From positions 62,001 through 126,000 of the forward strand of contig CAMYCF010000003.1 of NCBI GenBank assembly GCA_947254375.1: 64,000 nt of DNA. Reading direction: 5' to 3'. The position numbers were made by a program, and so were the translations under genes. The notes beneath the pieces are model-generated. The model saw only the letters and a program-made list of their open reading frames with translations. It was not told the DNA's origin and ran no database searches. Below, piece by piece: positions 1-9,182 of this stretch (the first letter of the stretch is position 1; every line of letters starts with the position of its first letter). Origin of the DNA: an uncultured Mobilibacterium sp. GTDB lineage: Bacteria; Bacillota; Clostridia; Peptostreptococcales; Anaerovoracaceae.

Positions 1-311
1 TGTGCCTTTCGAGGCTCGGGGTGATGAAATATTTCGACTTTATCGTTTCGTGCGAGGACGTCGGGAAGAACAAAAACAGCCCGGATGTCTATTTTGAGGC
101 GTGCAGGGCTTTCGGTGTCCCGGATCTCGATATCCGCGATGTCGCTGTTTACGAAGACGCGTATTTTGCGGGGAGGACCGCGAAGAACGAAGGCTTTTAC
201 ACCGTGGCGGTCTTCGAGGAAGGCCGGGAAAACAACTGGGAAAAGTTCACTGCGATAGCTGACGAGGCGGCCACCTACTGGGAAGCGGCGGCGCGGGAGC
301 TTGAAAGATAA
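1..311 (+). CDS. HAD-family hydrolase, C-terminal part (5' end outside window)
   Basis: The reading frame is open from the window edge, so this is the last ~100 residues of a longer gene. The order 'yFD-ivs-ED', then K-N-S-P-D-V-Y-F, then V-YEDA-x-x-A-x-x-T-A matches motifs III and IV of HAD phosphatases of the beta-phosphoglucomutase type (KP.PDiY and vfEDs..Gi.aA). Such enzymes dephosphorylate small sugar or nucleotide phosphates in the cytoplasm. The nucleophile motif DxDGT lies upstream of the window, so the substrate cannot be guessed. In motif III the usual GKP is KNS here. A strong terminator follows directly. Confidence 0.75.
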   Translation, partial: CLSRLGVMKYFDFIVSCEDVGKNKNSPDVYFEACRAFGVPDLDIRDVAVYEDAYFAGRTAKNEGFYTVAVFEEGRENNWEKFTAIADEAATYWEAAARELER

Positions 312-318
312 AAAATTT

Positions 319-356
319 CCGCATTTTACCGAGGTAAGATGCGGATCTGTTTTTTT
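319..356 (+). terminator. Rho-independent terminator (probably bidirectional)
   Basis: A 12-bp stem (CCGCATTTTACC / GGTAAGATGCGG, one G-U pair) with a 2-nt loop is followed by a T-run. A-rich sequence precedes it, so it can also end the convergent EamA gene on the other strand. Confidence 0.85.
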
Positions 357-390
357 GTGAGGCGACCGCCTGCTTGCGGATATGCGTCAG

Positions 391-1314
391 CTACTTTCGC
401 GCGAATATGCGGCGGAACGCGGAGCGGGCCTGACCGACCGGTACCTCCGCAAAGAAGGTGGCGAGTATTATCATGGCGGCGCCGATGAAGACGAATATAT
501 CCGCCTTCTCACCGAGAAGGAAGATCGAGAGCATACACGCCTCGATCGGGTCGATGTAGCACATGGTCGCGAAAACATCCGGGCGCATTTTCGAGAAGCA
601 GTCGAAATACAGCGCAAATCCTATACCGGTATCGAATACGCCGATCAATATGACAAATATGATGTTTTGGAAAGTCGGGTGACCGACGCGTGCGAAGTCA
701 CCCGTCAAAAATGCGTAAGGAAAGATACAGACCGTCGCAACGAGCAGTTGCAGCAGGGTCGCGTCGAGGGCGGGCACATCTGCGGTCGTTCTCCTGACGA
801 GGGTGAAAGAACCGTAGAAAAAGGCGGCGCAAAGGCCTATAACAGTCCCTTTTATGCTGCAGTATTTACCGATGTCTTCGCCGGCAAGAAGGGATTTTAC
901 GATGCCGGAAAGGAAGCACATACCGAGCACGGCGACGACGAGACACACCGCGCGCTGCGGGCTTATTTTTTCCCTGAAGATCAGCGCCGCTCCGAGGAGC
1001 ATAAATATCGGCGACATGTAGTGAAGCAGCGTCCCGATCGCGACCGTCGTATACTTGTAAGTCTCAAAGATGAAGACCCAGGTCGTTCCCATGAGGGCGC
1101 CGCCGAGTATTATGAAGCCGAGGCGCTTTTTTATCGCTTCGAGGTCGAGCCTCCGCTTTTTTACGAGGAGGATCAGGGCGAGCACCGCAAAGCCGATGGC
1201 TGATCGGAGGACGGTGAGCGTCGCCGACGGGAAGCCGGACAGACGGCCGAAGGTTCCTATCGTGCCGAAGAGCATCATGGTTATCAACATTTGAAGTCGC
1301 GGATTTATTTTCAT
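391..1314 (-). CDS. EamA/DMT-superfamily permease
   Basis: A protein of about 307 residues, almost wholly hydrophobic, with roughly ten membrane segments arranged as two EamA repeats. The first repeat begins 'LITMMLFGTIGTFGRL', and the second follows a short polar stretch near the middle. Members export amino acids or other metabolites across the cytoplasmic membrane, but the substrate cannot be read from sequence. I chose the ATG at 1314, preceded by a G-rich stretch on the minus strand, because it starts just before the first membrane helix. A longer reading frame from 1383 would add 23 residues that look like promoter-region translation. It is convergent with the HAD gene and divergent from the zinc-ribbon gene. 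Confidence 0.85.
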   Translation of the reverse strand: MKINPRLQMLITMMLFGTIGTFGRLSGFPSATLTVLRSAIGFAVLALILLVKKRRLDLEAIKKRLGFIILGGALMGTTWVFIFETYKYTTVAIGTLLHYMSPIFMLLGAALIFREKISPQRAVCLVVAVLGMCFLSGIVKSLLAGEDIGKYCSIKGTVIGLCAAFFYGSFTLVRRTTADVPALDATLLQLLVATVCIFPYAFLTGDFARVGHPTFQNIIFVILIGVFDTGIGFALYFDCFSKMRPDVFATMCYIDPIEACMLSIFLLGEKADIFVFIGAAMIILATFFAEVPVGQARSAFRRIFARK

Positions 1315-1654
1315 TCTGCCCCCGCCCGGATCTATTCCGAAGTAAAAAATGGTTAAAAATCTGTTGTAAAATGATTTTATCATAACAAAAAATACAAAAC
1401 ATTACCGCTTTTACAAAATTTTATGCATATAAAACGCCAAAGCGTATATTTATACAAACGGCTAAAAGTCTTTATTTATAAGGCGTGTACGAGAAAATCG
1501 ATAAAAATGAAAGCGAAAAGCGCCGTCGCGCCGCAGGCGGTAAAAAGCCGCTGAAGCATTGATATTTAAGAGATATTAGTATATAATCGTCAACAAGTAT
1601 ATACGAATTAGAATTGGCGTGGAATGCGCGCCAAAGATCATAGGAGGTACCATA
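1315..1654. other. Divergent intergenic region, 340 nt
   Basis: This A+T-rich spacer separates the EamA gene (minus) from the zinc-ribbon gene (plus). It holds the plus-strand promoter at 1559-1587 and a small leader hairpin (TTGGCG at 1614-1619 with CGCCAA at 1629-1634) just before the Shine-Dalgarno site. No convincing gene is seen in it. Confidence 0.6.
1559..1587 (+). promoter_or_regulatory. Sigma-A-type promoter of the zinc-ribbon gene
   Basis: TTGATA (1559-1564), a 17-nt spacer and TATAAT (1582-1587). Transcription would start near 1594, leaving a ~60-nt leader containing the hairpin 1614-1634. Confidence 0.75.
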
Positions 1655-4171
1655 GTGTTCTGTAGAAATTGTGGAAGCAAGATAGCGGAGGGCTCCAAGT
1701 TCTGCTCTTCGTGCGGAGCAAGAGTCGAAGCGGCGGAAGCTGCAGCGGTAAAGAGGGCTGTAGAAGATCCGTTCGAGTCGAGACAGGGTGTAAAACGACA
1801 GGCTTCCGAACACACTTACGGAGGACAGGATCTTTGGGGTGAACCGGCGTACGGGAATTGCGCACATAAAGAGAGGTCCGAGGTCAAATTCGATTGGAGC
1901 TCGGTAATAGATAAGGGCGGAAGGAAACCTATCCGCAACGTTAAATCGCCTTGGGATCCCGATGCGCAGCAGGAATATGATTTCGACAGAACGGCCGAGA
2001 TCGTAAACAGTCACAGCCGCGAGACCGCTGAACCGGAAGTTGATTCCGAGCGTCATTACGGCACTCAGGACCGCGGACGCACGATGACATTCATCGATGT
2101 TCTCAAGAGAGAGAAAGAGGAGAAGGAGAGGATGGCGGAAGCCGATGCAGAATCGCGTATCCGCGCTCAGGAGAGAGAAATCGACGATTTCAGCATCTTC
2201 GACAACGACCTCAACTTCGGCGACGACCGCGAACCTCTGCTTTCGAGAGACGAGATGGAAGTGACGGGAGTTCACGACGATATAAAGCGTGACCTTGCGG
2301 AAGACATAGAGAAGTACAGATCCGGAGAGGATGATGCAACTGCGGCGCTCGATGAGCAGCTCGCGTATATAAGGGCGAGGAGAGAGGCGAAGAGATCCGT
2401 AGAGGTAGAACCTCCTCACGATTTCGATCAGAGAGCCGAACTGCAGGAAAAGCAGATCATGGAGAAGAGAGCCGCTTACGAAGACAGGCTCGAAAACCGC
2501 GAAGAAGCGGTGCCGCACAGATCCGAAGGACCTACCCTTGCGGAGAGGTTGGCTCAGATCCTCGAGGATAAAGAGGACGAAGCCGAAGACAGACGCAGCC
2601 CGTTTGAAGAGGCTGAGGAGAGCCTGGCGAAAGCATCTGCCGAGGAAGAAGTCCCGGGCGAAGATCTTATGAGAGACATAGATCTGTTCGATGACGATGC
2701 CGCTTCGGATTACGGATACGACAACGGTTACGGCGACGATAACGAGGGATTTTCATACGATTATGAAAATTACGTATCATACGATGCCGCCGGCAGGGAC
2801 GATGTCGTAAGGAATGACATCGATATCGACGATATTGACGACGAAGATGATATTGAGGATGAGGACGAAGGATCGATCGCGGCTCCGGCAGCACATGCTG
2901 TTGCTCCGGCAGCGGCAGCCGTCGCAGAAGAGGCTGCAGTCGAACCTGAGGATACCGATTCCGAGATAGAGAAACTTAAGAAGAGACTCGCGGAACTCAT
3001 TGCCGAGAAAGAGGAAGAACCAGTTTCGATCTCCAGGGAAACACCGGAAGATATAAGCGAGTTCGTGCCTGAGAATGCGGCAGCTGAGGAGGCCGCGGCG
3101 GAAAAGACGGCCGACATCACGGAGGGCGAGGGCTTCTCCTTCAAAGACGCCCCTGAAGTCGATGCTTCGGACTTCGACAAAGAGCTCGCGTCGCTCGGAC
3201 TCATAGGTGAAGACGTAGCTCCGCAGGATACAGCGGAAGATATCGCGGCGGAAGTTTCGCAGGAAGAAGTTCCTGAGATCCCGCAGGTATCCGAGCCGGT
3301 AGACGCACAGGATGCCGTAGCGGTTGCAGTAGCGGGAGCGGTTGCAACGGCGGGAGCCAAAGTCTTCGCACCGGCGGAAGATGCTTTTACGGCGGACGGA
3401 GATGACGACGCCGCAGCGGCGATAGATGAAAGCGATATGCTTTTTACATCCGAAGCCATAACGCCTGAAGATGCCGAGATCGAAGAAGACGACGACAATC
3501 AGATGTCGATAGAGGAACTCGAAGAGGAGCTCTTCGGCAAGAAGATAGAGGACGGTGACGAGGAAGCCACCCGTAAGATCGAGAAGTTCTACACGCTCTA
3601 CACCAAGAACGAAGAATTCCAGAAACTCCTGGATGAGGAACACGAGAAACTTCGCGCAGGCGGAGCCGACTACGATCACATGGACGAGATACTCGGTGAG
3701 AACGAAGGAGAAGAGACGGCAGCCTCGGAAGGCGCGCACGACGAAGCGAGCGTTCCGGAACAGACTATACCGGTAACTCCTGTAGCTCAGCATCAGGAAG
3801 CGGCACCGGCCGTTGCCGTAGCACCGGCAGTATCGGAAGCGCCTGTATCGAGTGCGGCAGCTGCACCTGTACAGAGCGCGGCGCCTGCACCGAGCGCAGC
3901 TACTGCTCCTGCAGCTGAAGAGAAGAAAGCGCCTCCTGTTCTGATACCTGAAGATGTCGAGGAGGCGAGACCTCAGAAGAAAGAAAAAGGCGGGAAAGCG
4001 CTTACGATAATTGCGATAATCATCGCGATACTGCTCGTGATCCTTCTCGTCATGATGGTGATCCTGAACTTTGCGCCTAACAGCTCTATAGCATTCCATA
4101 TCAACGAAATGATAGGCAATGTCACCGGAAGGGCCGATTTTATCGGCAGCAACGGGGGCCTGCGCATGTAG
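1655..4171 (+). CDS. Acidic zinc-ribbon protein with C-terminal membrane anchor
   Basis: About 838 residues. The GTG at 1655 is taken as start because AGGAGG (1642-1647) sits 7 nt upstream. The N-terminus is a four-cysteine zinc ribbon (C-x-x-C ... C-x-x-C within residues 3-20). Next comes ~750 residues of very acidic, Glu/Asp/Ala-rich, probably disordered sequence containing EKE-type coiled coils (about 150-270) and an Ala/Pro-rich stretch (about 720-770). Near the C-terminus a single ~22-residue hydrophobic helix rich in Ile/Leu/Val is preceded by a Lys-rich patch, with ~30 residues beyond it. This suggests a cytoplasmic acidic arm tethered to the membrane. Zinc-ribbon membrane proteins are common in Clostridia but this length is unusual. 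Function unknown. It is likely monocistronic, as it has its own promoter and terminator. Confidence 0.8.
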   Translation: MFCRNCGSKIAEGSKFCSSCGARVEAAEAAAVKRAVEDPFESRQGVKRQASEHTYGGQDLWGEPAYGNCAHKERSEVKFDWSSVIDKGGRKPIRNVKSPWDPDAQQEYDFDRTAEIVNSHSRETAEPEVDSERHYGTQDRGRTMTFIDVLKREKEEKERMAEADAESRIRAQEREIDDFSIFDNDLNFGDDREPLLSRDEMEVTGVHDDIKRDLAEDIEKYRSGEDDATAALDEQLAYIRARREAKRSVEVEPPHDFDQRAELQEKQIMEKRAAYEDRLENREEAVPHRSEGPTLAERLAQILEDKEDEAEDRRSPFEEAEESLAKASAEEEVPGEDLMRDIDLFDDDAASDYGYDNGYGDDNEGFSYDYENYVSYDAAGRDDVVRNDIDIDDIDDEDDIEDEDEGSIAAPAAHAVAPAAAAVAEEAAVEPEDTDSEIEKLKKRLAELIAEKEEEPVSISRETPEDISEFVPENAAAEEAAAEKTADITEGEGFSFKDAPEVDASDFDKELASLGLIGEDVAPQDTAEDIAAEVSQEEVPEIPQVSEPVDAQDAVAVAVAGAVATAGAKVFAPAEDAFTADGDDDAAAAIDESDMLFTSEAITPEDAEIEEDDDNQMSIEELEEELFGKKIEDGDEEATRKIEKFYTLYTKNEEFQKLLDEEHEKLRAGGADYDHMDEILGENEGEETAASEGAHDEASVPEQTIPVTPVAQHQEAAPAVAVAPAVSEAPVSSAAAAPVQSAAPAPSAATAPAAEEKKAPPVLIPEDVEEARPQKKEKGGKALTIIAIIIAILLVILLVMMVILNFAPNSSIAFHINEMIGNVTGRADFIGSNGGLRM

Positions 4172-4195
4172 GCTGGACGAAAATATCTATCCGTA

Positions 4196-4238
4196 TTGCA
4201 GCGGAGCGTTACGACGCTGCCGCTGCAATTTGTTTTTA
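4196..4238 (+). terminator. Rho-independent terminator
   Basis: TTGCAGCGG-x-GCGT pairs with ACGC-xx-CCGCTGCAA, followed by a T-rich run, 25 nt after the zinc-ribbon gene. Confidence 0.85.
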
Positions 4239-4267
4239 TCAGAGCGTGAGAGGGGTACATCCGCACT

Positions 4268-7156
4268 ATGGGTCTAAAAGATAAAATCAACGACAGAAGG
4301 ATGAGGGGGCCGGGAGGCACCCGTCCGATAAAACTAAAAAAGCGACCTCCGAGAGAGTACGATGAGGGAAGGAGCAAAAAGGCGGCCATAGTCATCTGTA
4401 TAGTCGCCGTCGCTTTTCTTGTATTTTTTGCACTGATAAACTTCCTGACCGACTGGCTGTGGTTCAAGGACCTCGGATTCAGCTCGGTATTTTTCAAGAA
4501 GATCGTGACGCAGCTCGAGATAGGCATACCGGTTTTCGCCGTCGTCGCACTGCTGACAAGAGTCTATCTCATAAGCCTCAGGAACGGCTATTTCAACAAG
4601 ATCGAGTCGCACGAAATACCGGATCTGAAGAAACTGAAGATAATATCGTGGACCATGTCGGCGATATTCGCCTTCGCGATCGCGACGTTCTCCGCGTCGA
4701 AGATGTGGATGAACCTGCTGCAGTTCAAAAATGCGACAAAGTTTCACCTGAAAGATCCGCTCTTTCACCTGGACATATCCTTCTATATTTTTAAGCTGGA
4801 CTTTCTGAACCAGCTCAACACGCTCGTGATAGGAGCGGTGATCGGAGTCGTCATCATAACGCTCATCTATTACCTCGTGCTGCTCACCATCAGGACGCCC
4901 GACATATTTGAAGACGATGACATGTCGAAGGGCTTCTCGGATGAAGGAGAGCCTATCATCAACAAAAAACTGATAGAAAGGATCGACTTCGACGGCCGCG
5001 GAGGTGCTGAGCTCAACCGCGACAACCTTTCAAAGCTTCTCGAGATCGCATCGGTAAAACTTTCGATACTAGGCGCCGTCTTCTATCTTATGGTCGCAGT
5101 CGATTTTCTGCTCAGACAGTTCGAGCTGCTCCACTCGCACACGGGCACCGTATACGGAGCGGGATACACGGATGTCAACGTCAAGCTCTGGGTATACAGG
5201 CTGATAATGGTACTCTCGTGCGTGGGCGCGGTCACGCTTGTCATGCACTTCAGAAAGCGCGAGATGAAGGAGCTCCTTCGCATACCGATCGCGATCCTGG
5301 CAGTAGGAATCGCGGGATCTATAATCGGGTTCGCCGTTCAGGGCCTCGCAGTAAGCCCGGACGAAATAAACAAGGAAAGCAAATATCTCAAGGAGAACAT
5401 CAAATATACGCAGCACGCGTACGGCCTCGACAACGTGGTCACGAAAGCCTTCCCGGCTGACAACACGCTTACGGCCGACGACCTTGCCGACAACGTCCAG
5501 ACCCTTGAAAACATAAGGATCAACGACTACGAGCCGGTCAAAGATTTTTACAACCAGACGCAGAGCATAAGGCAGTACTACGATTTTAACGACGTAGACA
5601 TAGACAGGTACAACATCGGCGGAAAAGAGACGCAGACGTTTTTATCGCCGAGAGAGATAAACGAAGACAAGATAAGCTCGACGTGGCTGAACAGGCACCT
5701 CAAATACACGCACGGTTACGGCGTCACGCTTTCGCGCGTCGACGAGGTGACGGACAGCGGCCAGCCGAACGTTTTGATAAAAAACATCCCGCCTGAGTCG
5801 AGCGTAAAGGACATCGAGATAAAAAGGCCGGAGATCTACTTCGGGGAGCTCTCGAACGAGTACGTCGTCGTCGATACGAAGGAACAGGAATTCGACTATC
5901 CGGACGGGAACGCCAACAAGTACACGTCGTACGGAGGCAAGACGGGCATAAAACTGACCCCGTTCAAGAGGTTGCTGTTCGCTTTCAGGGAAGGGAGCAT
6001 CAAGCTGCTCGTGTCGTCGAACGTGACCTCCGATTCGCGCATAATAATAAACCGCAACGTCATCGACAGGGTAAAACTCATCATGCCGTATCTGCACTAC
6101 GAGGAAGACCCGTACATGACGACGGTCGACGGCAGGCTGTACTGGATAATCGACGCTTACACGGAGAGCAACAACTATCCGTATTCCGAGCCTTATTCGG
6201 ATGAAGTGAATACGACGAACTACATCAGGAACTCGGTAAAAGTCGTGGTCGACGCTTACAACGGCAACGTGACCTACTACGTCGTCGACGGTAACGATCC
6301 GATCGCGAAGACGTACCAGAAGATATATCCGAAGCTGTTCAAGAGCTTCAAGCAGATGCCTGAAGGCATAAAAGCGCACATAAGATATCCGAACCACATG
6401 TTCAATATACAGGCGAACGTATATGCCAAGTATCACATGAACGAGGTGAAAGTCTTCTATCAGGACGAAGACAGGTGGGATATCGCGAACCAGATATACG
6501 GCACGAAGCAGAAGAAGATGGAGCCGAGTTACTACATCCTCAAACTGCCGGGCGAGAGCAACGCGGAATTCATCAACATGATACCGTACACGCCGAAGTC
6601 GAAGCAGAACATGACGGCGATCATGATGGCGAGGAACGACGGCGACCGATACGGAGAGCTGCTCCTCTACAAATTCCCGAAGAGCAAGACGATATACGGA
6701 CCGATGCAGGTCGAGGCTCAGATAGATCAGAACACCGAGATATCGAAGGAGTTCTCGCTCTGGAATTCGTCAGGATCGAGGTACAGAAGGGGCGACCTCT
6801 TCGTGATACCGATCAACGATTCGATAATGTACGTGGAGCCGGTATACCTCGAAGCCTCTAAGCAGGCGATCCCGGAGGTAAAAAGGGTCATCGTCGTTTA
6901 CGGAGATAAAATAAGCTACAAAGCCACTCTGGGCGACGCTCTCGAGTCCATGTTCGGCGAGGGCTACGACTCCACATTCGGTAAAAACGCCTCTCAAAGC
7001 AATGAGGGCAGCTCGGTAAAAGAGCTGATCGCGCTCGCTAATTCGGAGTACGACGCCGCGATCGCCGCGCAAAGGAGCGGAGACTGGAAGGGATACGGAG
7101 AGCACATAGATAAAATGAGCAGCTATCTCAGGAAGCTGCAGCAGGCCGCGGGTTAA
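4268..7156 (+). CDS. UPF0182 family membrane protein
   Basis: 962 residues, the normal size for UPF0182 (COG1615). The first ~360 residues contain about seven membrane helices and the family signature 'LTDWLWFKDLGFSSVF' near the N-terminus. The middle (about 370-870) is a large extracytoplasmic region rich in Tyr, Asp and Asn. The last ~70 residues resemble a short helical coiled coil. The biochemical role of the family is unknown. The Shine-Dalgarno stretch GAGAGGGG (4247-4254) lies 13 nt before the ATG, rather far, so initiation may be weak. It sits between a terminator and the glutamine synthetase gene. Confidence 0.85.
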   Translation: MGLKDKINDRRMRGPGGTRPIKLKKRPPREYDEGRSKKAAIVICIVAVAFLVFFALINFLTDWLWFKDLGFSSVFFKKIVTQLEIGIPVFAVVALLTRVYLISLRNGYFNKIESHEIPDLKKLKIISWTMSAIFAFAIATFSASKMWMNLLQFKNATKFHLKDPLFHLDISFYIFKLDFLNQLNTLVIGAVIGVVIITLIYYLVLLTIRTPDIFEDDDMSKGFSDEGEPIINKKLIERIDFDGRGGAELNRDNLSKLLEIASVKLSILGAVFYLMVAVDFLLRQFELLHSHTGTVYGAGYTDVNVKLWVYRLIMVLSCVGAVTLVMHFRKREMKELLRIPIAILAVGIAGSIIGFAVQGLAVSPDEINKESKYLKENIKYTQHAYGLDNVVTKAFPADNTLTADDLADNVQTLENIRINDYEPVKDFYNQTQSIRQYYDFNDVDIDRYNIGGKETQTFLSPREINEDKISSTWLNRHLKYTHGYGVTLSRVDEVTDSGQPNVLIKNIPPESSVKDIEIKRPEIYFGELSNEYVVVDTKEQEFDYPDGNANKYTSYGGKTGIKLTPFKRLLFAFREGSIKLLVSSNVTSDSRIIINRNVIDRVKLIMPYLHYEEDPYMTTVDGRLYWIIDAYTESNNYPYSEPYSDEVNTTNYIRNSVKVVVDAYNGNVTYYVVDGNDPIAKTYQKIYPKLFKSFKQMPEGIKAHIRYPNHMFNIQANVYAKYHMNEVKVFYQDEDRWDIANQIYGTKQKKMEPSYYILKLPGESNAEFINMIPYTPKSKQNMTAIMMARNDGDRYGELLLYKFPKSKTIYGPMQVEAQIDQNTEISKEFSLWNSSGSRYRRGDLFVIPINDSIMYVEPVYLEASKQAIPEVKRVIVVYGDKISYKATLGDALESMFGEGYDSTFGKNASQSNEGSSVKELIALANSEYDAAIAAQRSGDWKGYGEHIDKMSSYLRKLQQAAG

Positions 7157-7210
7157 AAACCGAAAGCGTCACGTAAGTTTATAAAAATATAAGATATAAA
7201 GTTATAAAAA

Positions 7211-7226
7211 AGGATCTGATGATCCT
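7211..7226 (+). promoter_or_regulatory. Small perfect hairpin in the glutamine synthetase leader
   Basis: AGGATC-tgat-GATCCT, 9 nt before the GGAGGT ribosome-binding site. It may influence translation. It matches no riboswitch I know. Confidence 0.35.
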
Positions 7227-7244
7227 GCTGAAACGGAGGTCACA

Positions 7245-9170
7245 TTGAACACATTCAACTATTCGCTCGACAAAATGCTTTACACGATAAGACCGGAGGA
7301 ACACACGCCAAGCGAGATAAGAAGGATACTCGGCGAACATCCGGAAGTGCAGTTCGTTTCCCTGACGGGAGTGGACCTCGCAGGACACAGCACCGACGAA
7401 AAGATACCTGTAAAAAGATTCATCGAGGACATGGAAAAGACTCTCGCGATAGGGGTACAGACGGACGGCTCCAGCGTGGCCCTGCCGATAATCGCGGAGC
7501 TCTCGAATGCCCGCGTCGACATCCTTCCGGACCTCGATGTGAATTGGTTCGTCGAATACAATTTCCGCAACATCAACTACGAAACGGGCCTTCCTGTCGG
7601 CACGCTCAGGATACCTTCGTTCCTGAGGCACAATAACGACAGGATGGTCGGCTCGAGGATATTCCAAAAGATCCTGACGGAAAAATTCAAGAGCGAGCTC
7701 ATGAGGCTCCTCCGCGAGCACCCGTATGTCTTCGAGTACATCGACGGCATAAGCAGCGTCGACGAGATCGAAAAGATCGCCCTCACTTCCGCGACCGAGC
7801 TTGAGTTCTGGGTAAAAACTCCGGACGATTACGCCGACAGGGATCAGCTCTACACCTCGCAGGAGCTCAAAGAGCAGTACTGGAAGAGGACGATCGGACC
7901 GGTAGGTACGGCGTTCGAGCAGTCGATAGAGGTCCTCGAACACTACGGCTTTGAGATCGAAATGGGCCACAAAGAGGTCGGCGGCATCAAGGCTAAAATG
8001 GGTAACTCCGGAAAGTACGACCACATAATGGAGCAGCTCGAGATAGACTGGAAGTACTCCGACCCGAGGCAGGCGGCGGACAACGAGATACAGGTAAAGC
8101 ACGTCATCCGCGACGTGTTCAGGCTGAACAACCTCGATGTTACGTTTTTAGCCAAGCCGATGCCGGGAGTCGCCGGAAACGGAGAGCACACGCACCTCGG
8201 AGTGATCGCAGTTTTGAAGGACGGACGGAAGGTGAACCTTTTTACCGCGGCTGATCCTACAAAGCATTTTATGAACCCGATCGGCTTCGGTGCGATCATG
8301 GGTATACTCGGGAACTACGAGATTTTATCGCCTTTCGTAAGCGCGACGAACGACGCCTTCGCAAGGCTGAAACCGGGATTCGAAGCTCCGGTATGTACGG
8401 TAACATCGCTCGGGACGGACTGCAACACGCCGTCGAGGAACAGGACGGTGCTCATCGGTCTCGTGCGCGACATGGGCAACCCTATGTCGACGAGATTCGA
8501 GCTCAGATCGCCTCATCCGCACAGCAACACGTATCTGCTCACGGGAGCGGCGTATATGCTGATGCTCGACGGTATAAAAGCGGCGCTCATAAATTCCAAG
8601 ACGCCTGAGGACCTAGAGATATCCGTTTCGAAGAGAGCGGGCGAAGAGGACTTTTACCTGAAGAAGAACAGGGAATACAGGAGCGAGGAGAACCTTTTCG
8701 AATACTACACGGCCGAGGAAAGGGACGAACTTTTCGGAAGGGCCGCAGAGACGGTGTGGGAGAATTTCAGGACGTTCGATGAGAATCCTGAGGCGCTCGA
8801 AAAGATAACGGGCGGAGACGAGCTTTTGAATCAGATCGTTTCGTCCTACCGCGCGCAGATGCTGTCGAAATGGAAAATGGAGATGCACGACCGCCTGATC
8901 CCGAACGCCATGGAATTCATCAGGAAGTGCAAGATAAGGCACAGCGAAGCGGAAGCCGTCGATTATGATATAATGAACTGGAGAAGGGTCGACAGGCTCA
9001 GGAACATACTCGGAAAGGACTACATAGACACGAAGTCGCTACTGACGCAGGCGCAGAAGGCGCTCGACATCGGTGATTTTGTGGCGGCGTCCGAGCTCGA
9101 GAAGGAGATTCAGAAGGAGCTCGAGGAGCTGAGGGATCTATACACGCATTACAGGAAGAACTTATTTTAG
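7245..9170 (+). CDS. Glutamine synthetase (type I-like, clostridial long form)
   Basis: 641 residues. The family makes glutamine from glutamate, ammonia and ATP in the cytoplasm. The beta-grasp domain (about 35-100) is followed by the catalytic barrel, with metal and ammonia ligands visible: E185/E187 (ATELEFW), E244 (HKEVGG), E265 (EQLEIDW), the GNGEHTHLG loop (311-319) and the ATP/glutamate loop RFELRSPHPHSNTYL (417-431). The ~130-residue C-terminal helical extension is longer than in GlnA. The start is TTG at 7245, with GGAGGT 4 nt upstream. The stop overlaps the ribosome-binding site of serS, so the two are co-transcribed. Related clostridial enzymes are sometimes annotated only as GS-family, so glutamine formation is likely but not proven. 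Confidence 0.85.
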   Translation: MNTFNYSLDKMLYTIRPEEHTPSEIRRILGEHPEVQFVSLTGVDLAGHSTDEKIPVKRFIEDMEKTLAIGVQTDGSSVALPIIAELSNARVDILPDLDVNWFVEYNFRNINYETGLPVGTLRIPSFLRHNNDRMVGSRIFQKILTEKFKSELMRLLREHPYVFEYIDGISSVDEIEKIALTSATELEFWVKTPDDYADRDQLYTSQELKEQYWKRTIGPVGTAFEQSIEVLEHYGFEIEMGHKEVGGIKAKMGNSGKYDHIMEQLEIDWKYSDPRQAADNEIQVKHVIRDVFRLNNLDVTFLAKPMPGVAGNGEHTHLGVIAVLKDGRKVNLFTAADPTKHFMNPIGFGAIMGILGNYEILSPFVSATNDAFARLKPGFEAPVCTVTSLGTDCNTPSRNRTVLIGLVRDMGNPMSTRFELRSPHPHSNTYLLTGAAYMLMLDGIKAALINSKTPEDLEISVSKRAGEEDFYLKKNREYRSEENLFEYYTAEERDELFGRAAETVWENFRTFDENPEALEKITGGDELLNQIVSSYRAQMLSKWKMEMHDRLIPNAMEFIRKCKIRHSEAEAVDYDIMNWRRVDRLRNILGKDYIDTKSLLTQAQKALDIGDFVAASELEKEIQKELEELRDLYTHYRKNLF

Positions 9171-9182
9171 GAGGATGTGGTT

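Noticed and set aside
382..1203. Plus-strand open frame opposite the EamA gene
   Set aside because: Charged, low-complexity translation of the antisense strand of a clear membrane protein.
1472..2518. Long minus-strand open frame (348 codons) opposite the acidic gene
   Set aside because: It mirrors the acidic, GA-rich plus-strand gene, has no ribosome-binding site and no recognisable domain. The same holds for the frames at 2777-4099 and 5642-6436.
7157..7244. Glutamine riboswitch or T-box in front of glutamine synthetase/serS
   Set aside because: Only 88 nt, one 6-bp hairpin, no T-box sequence and no terminator.
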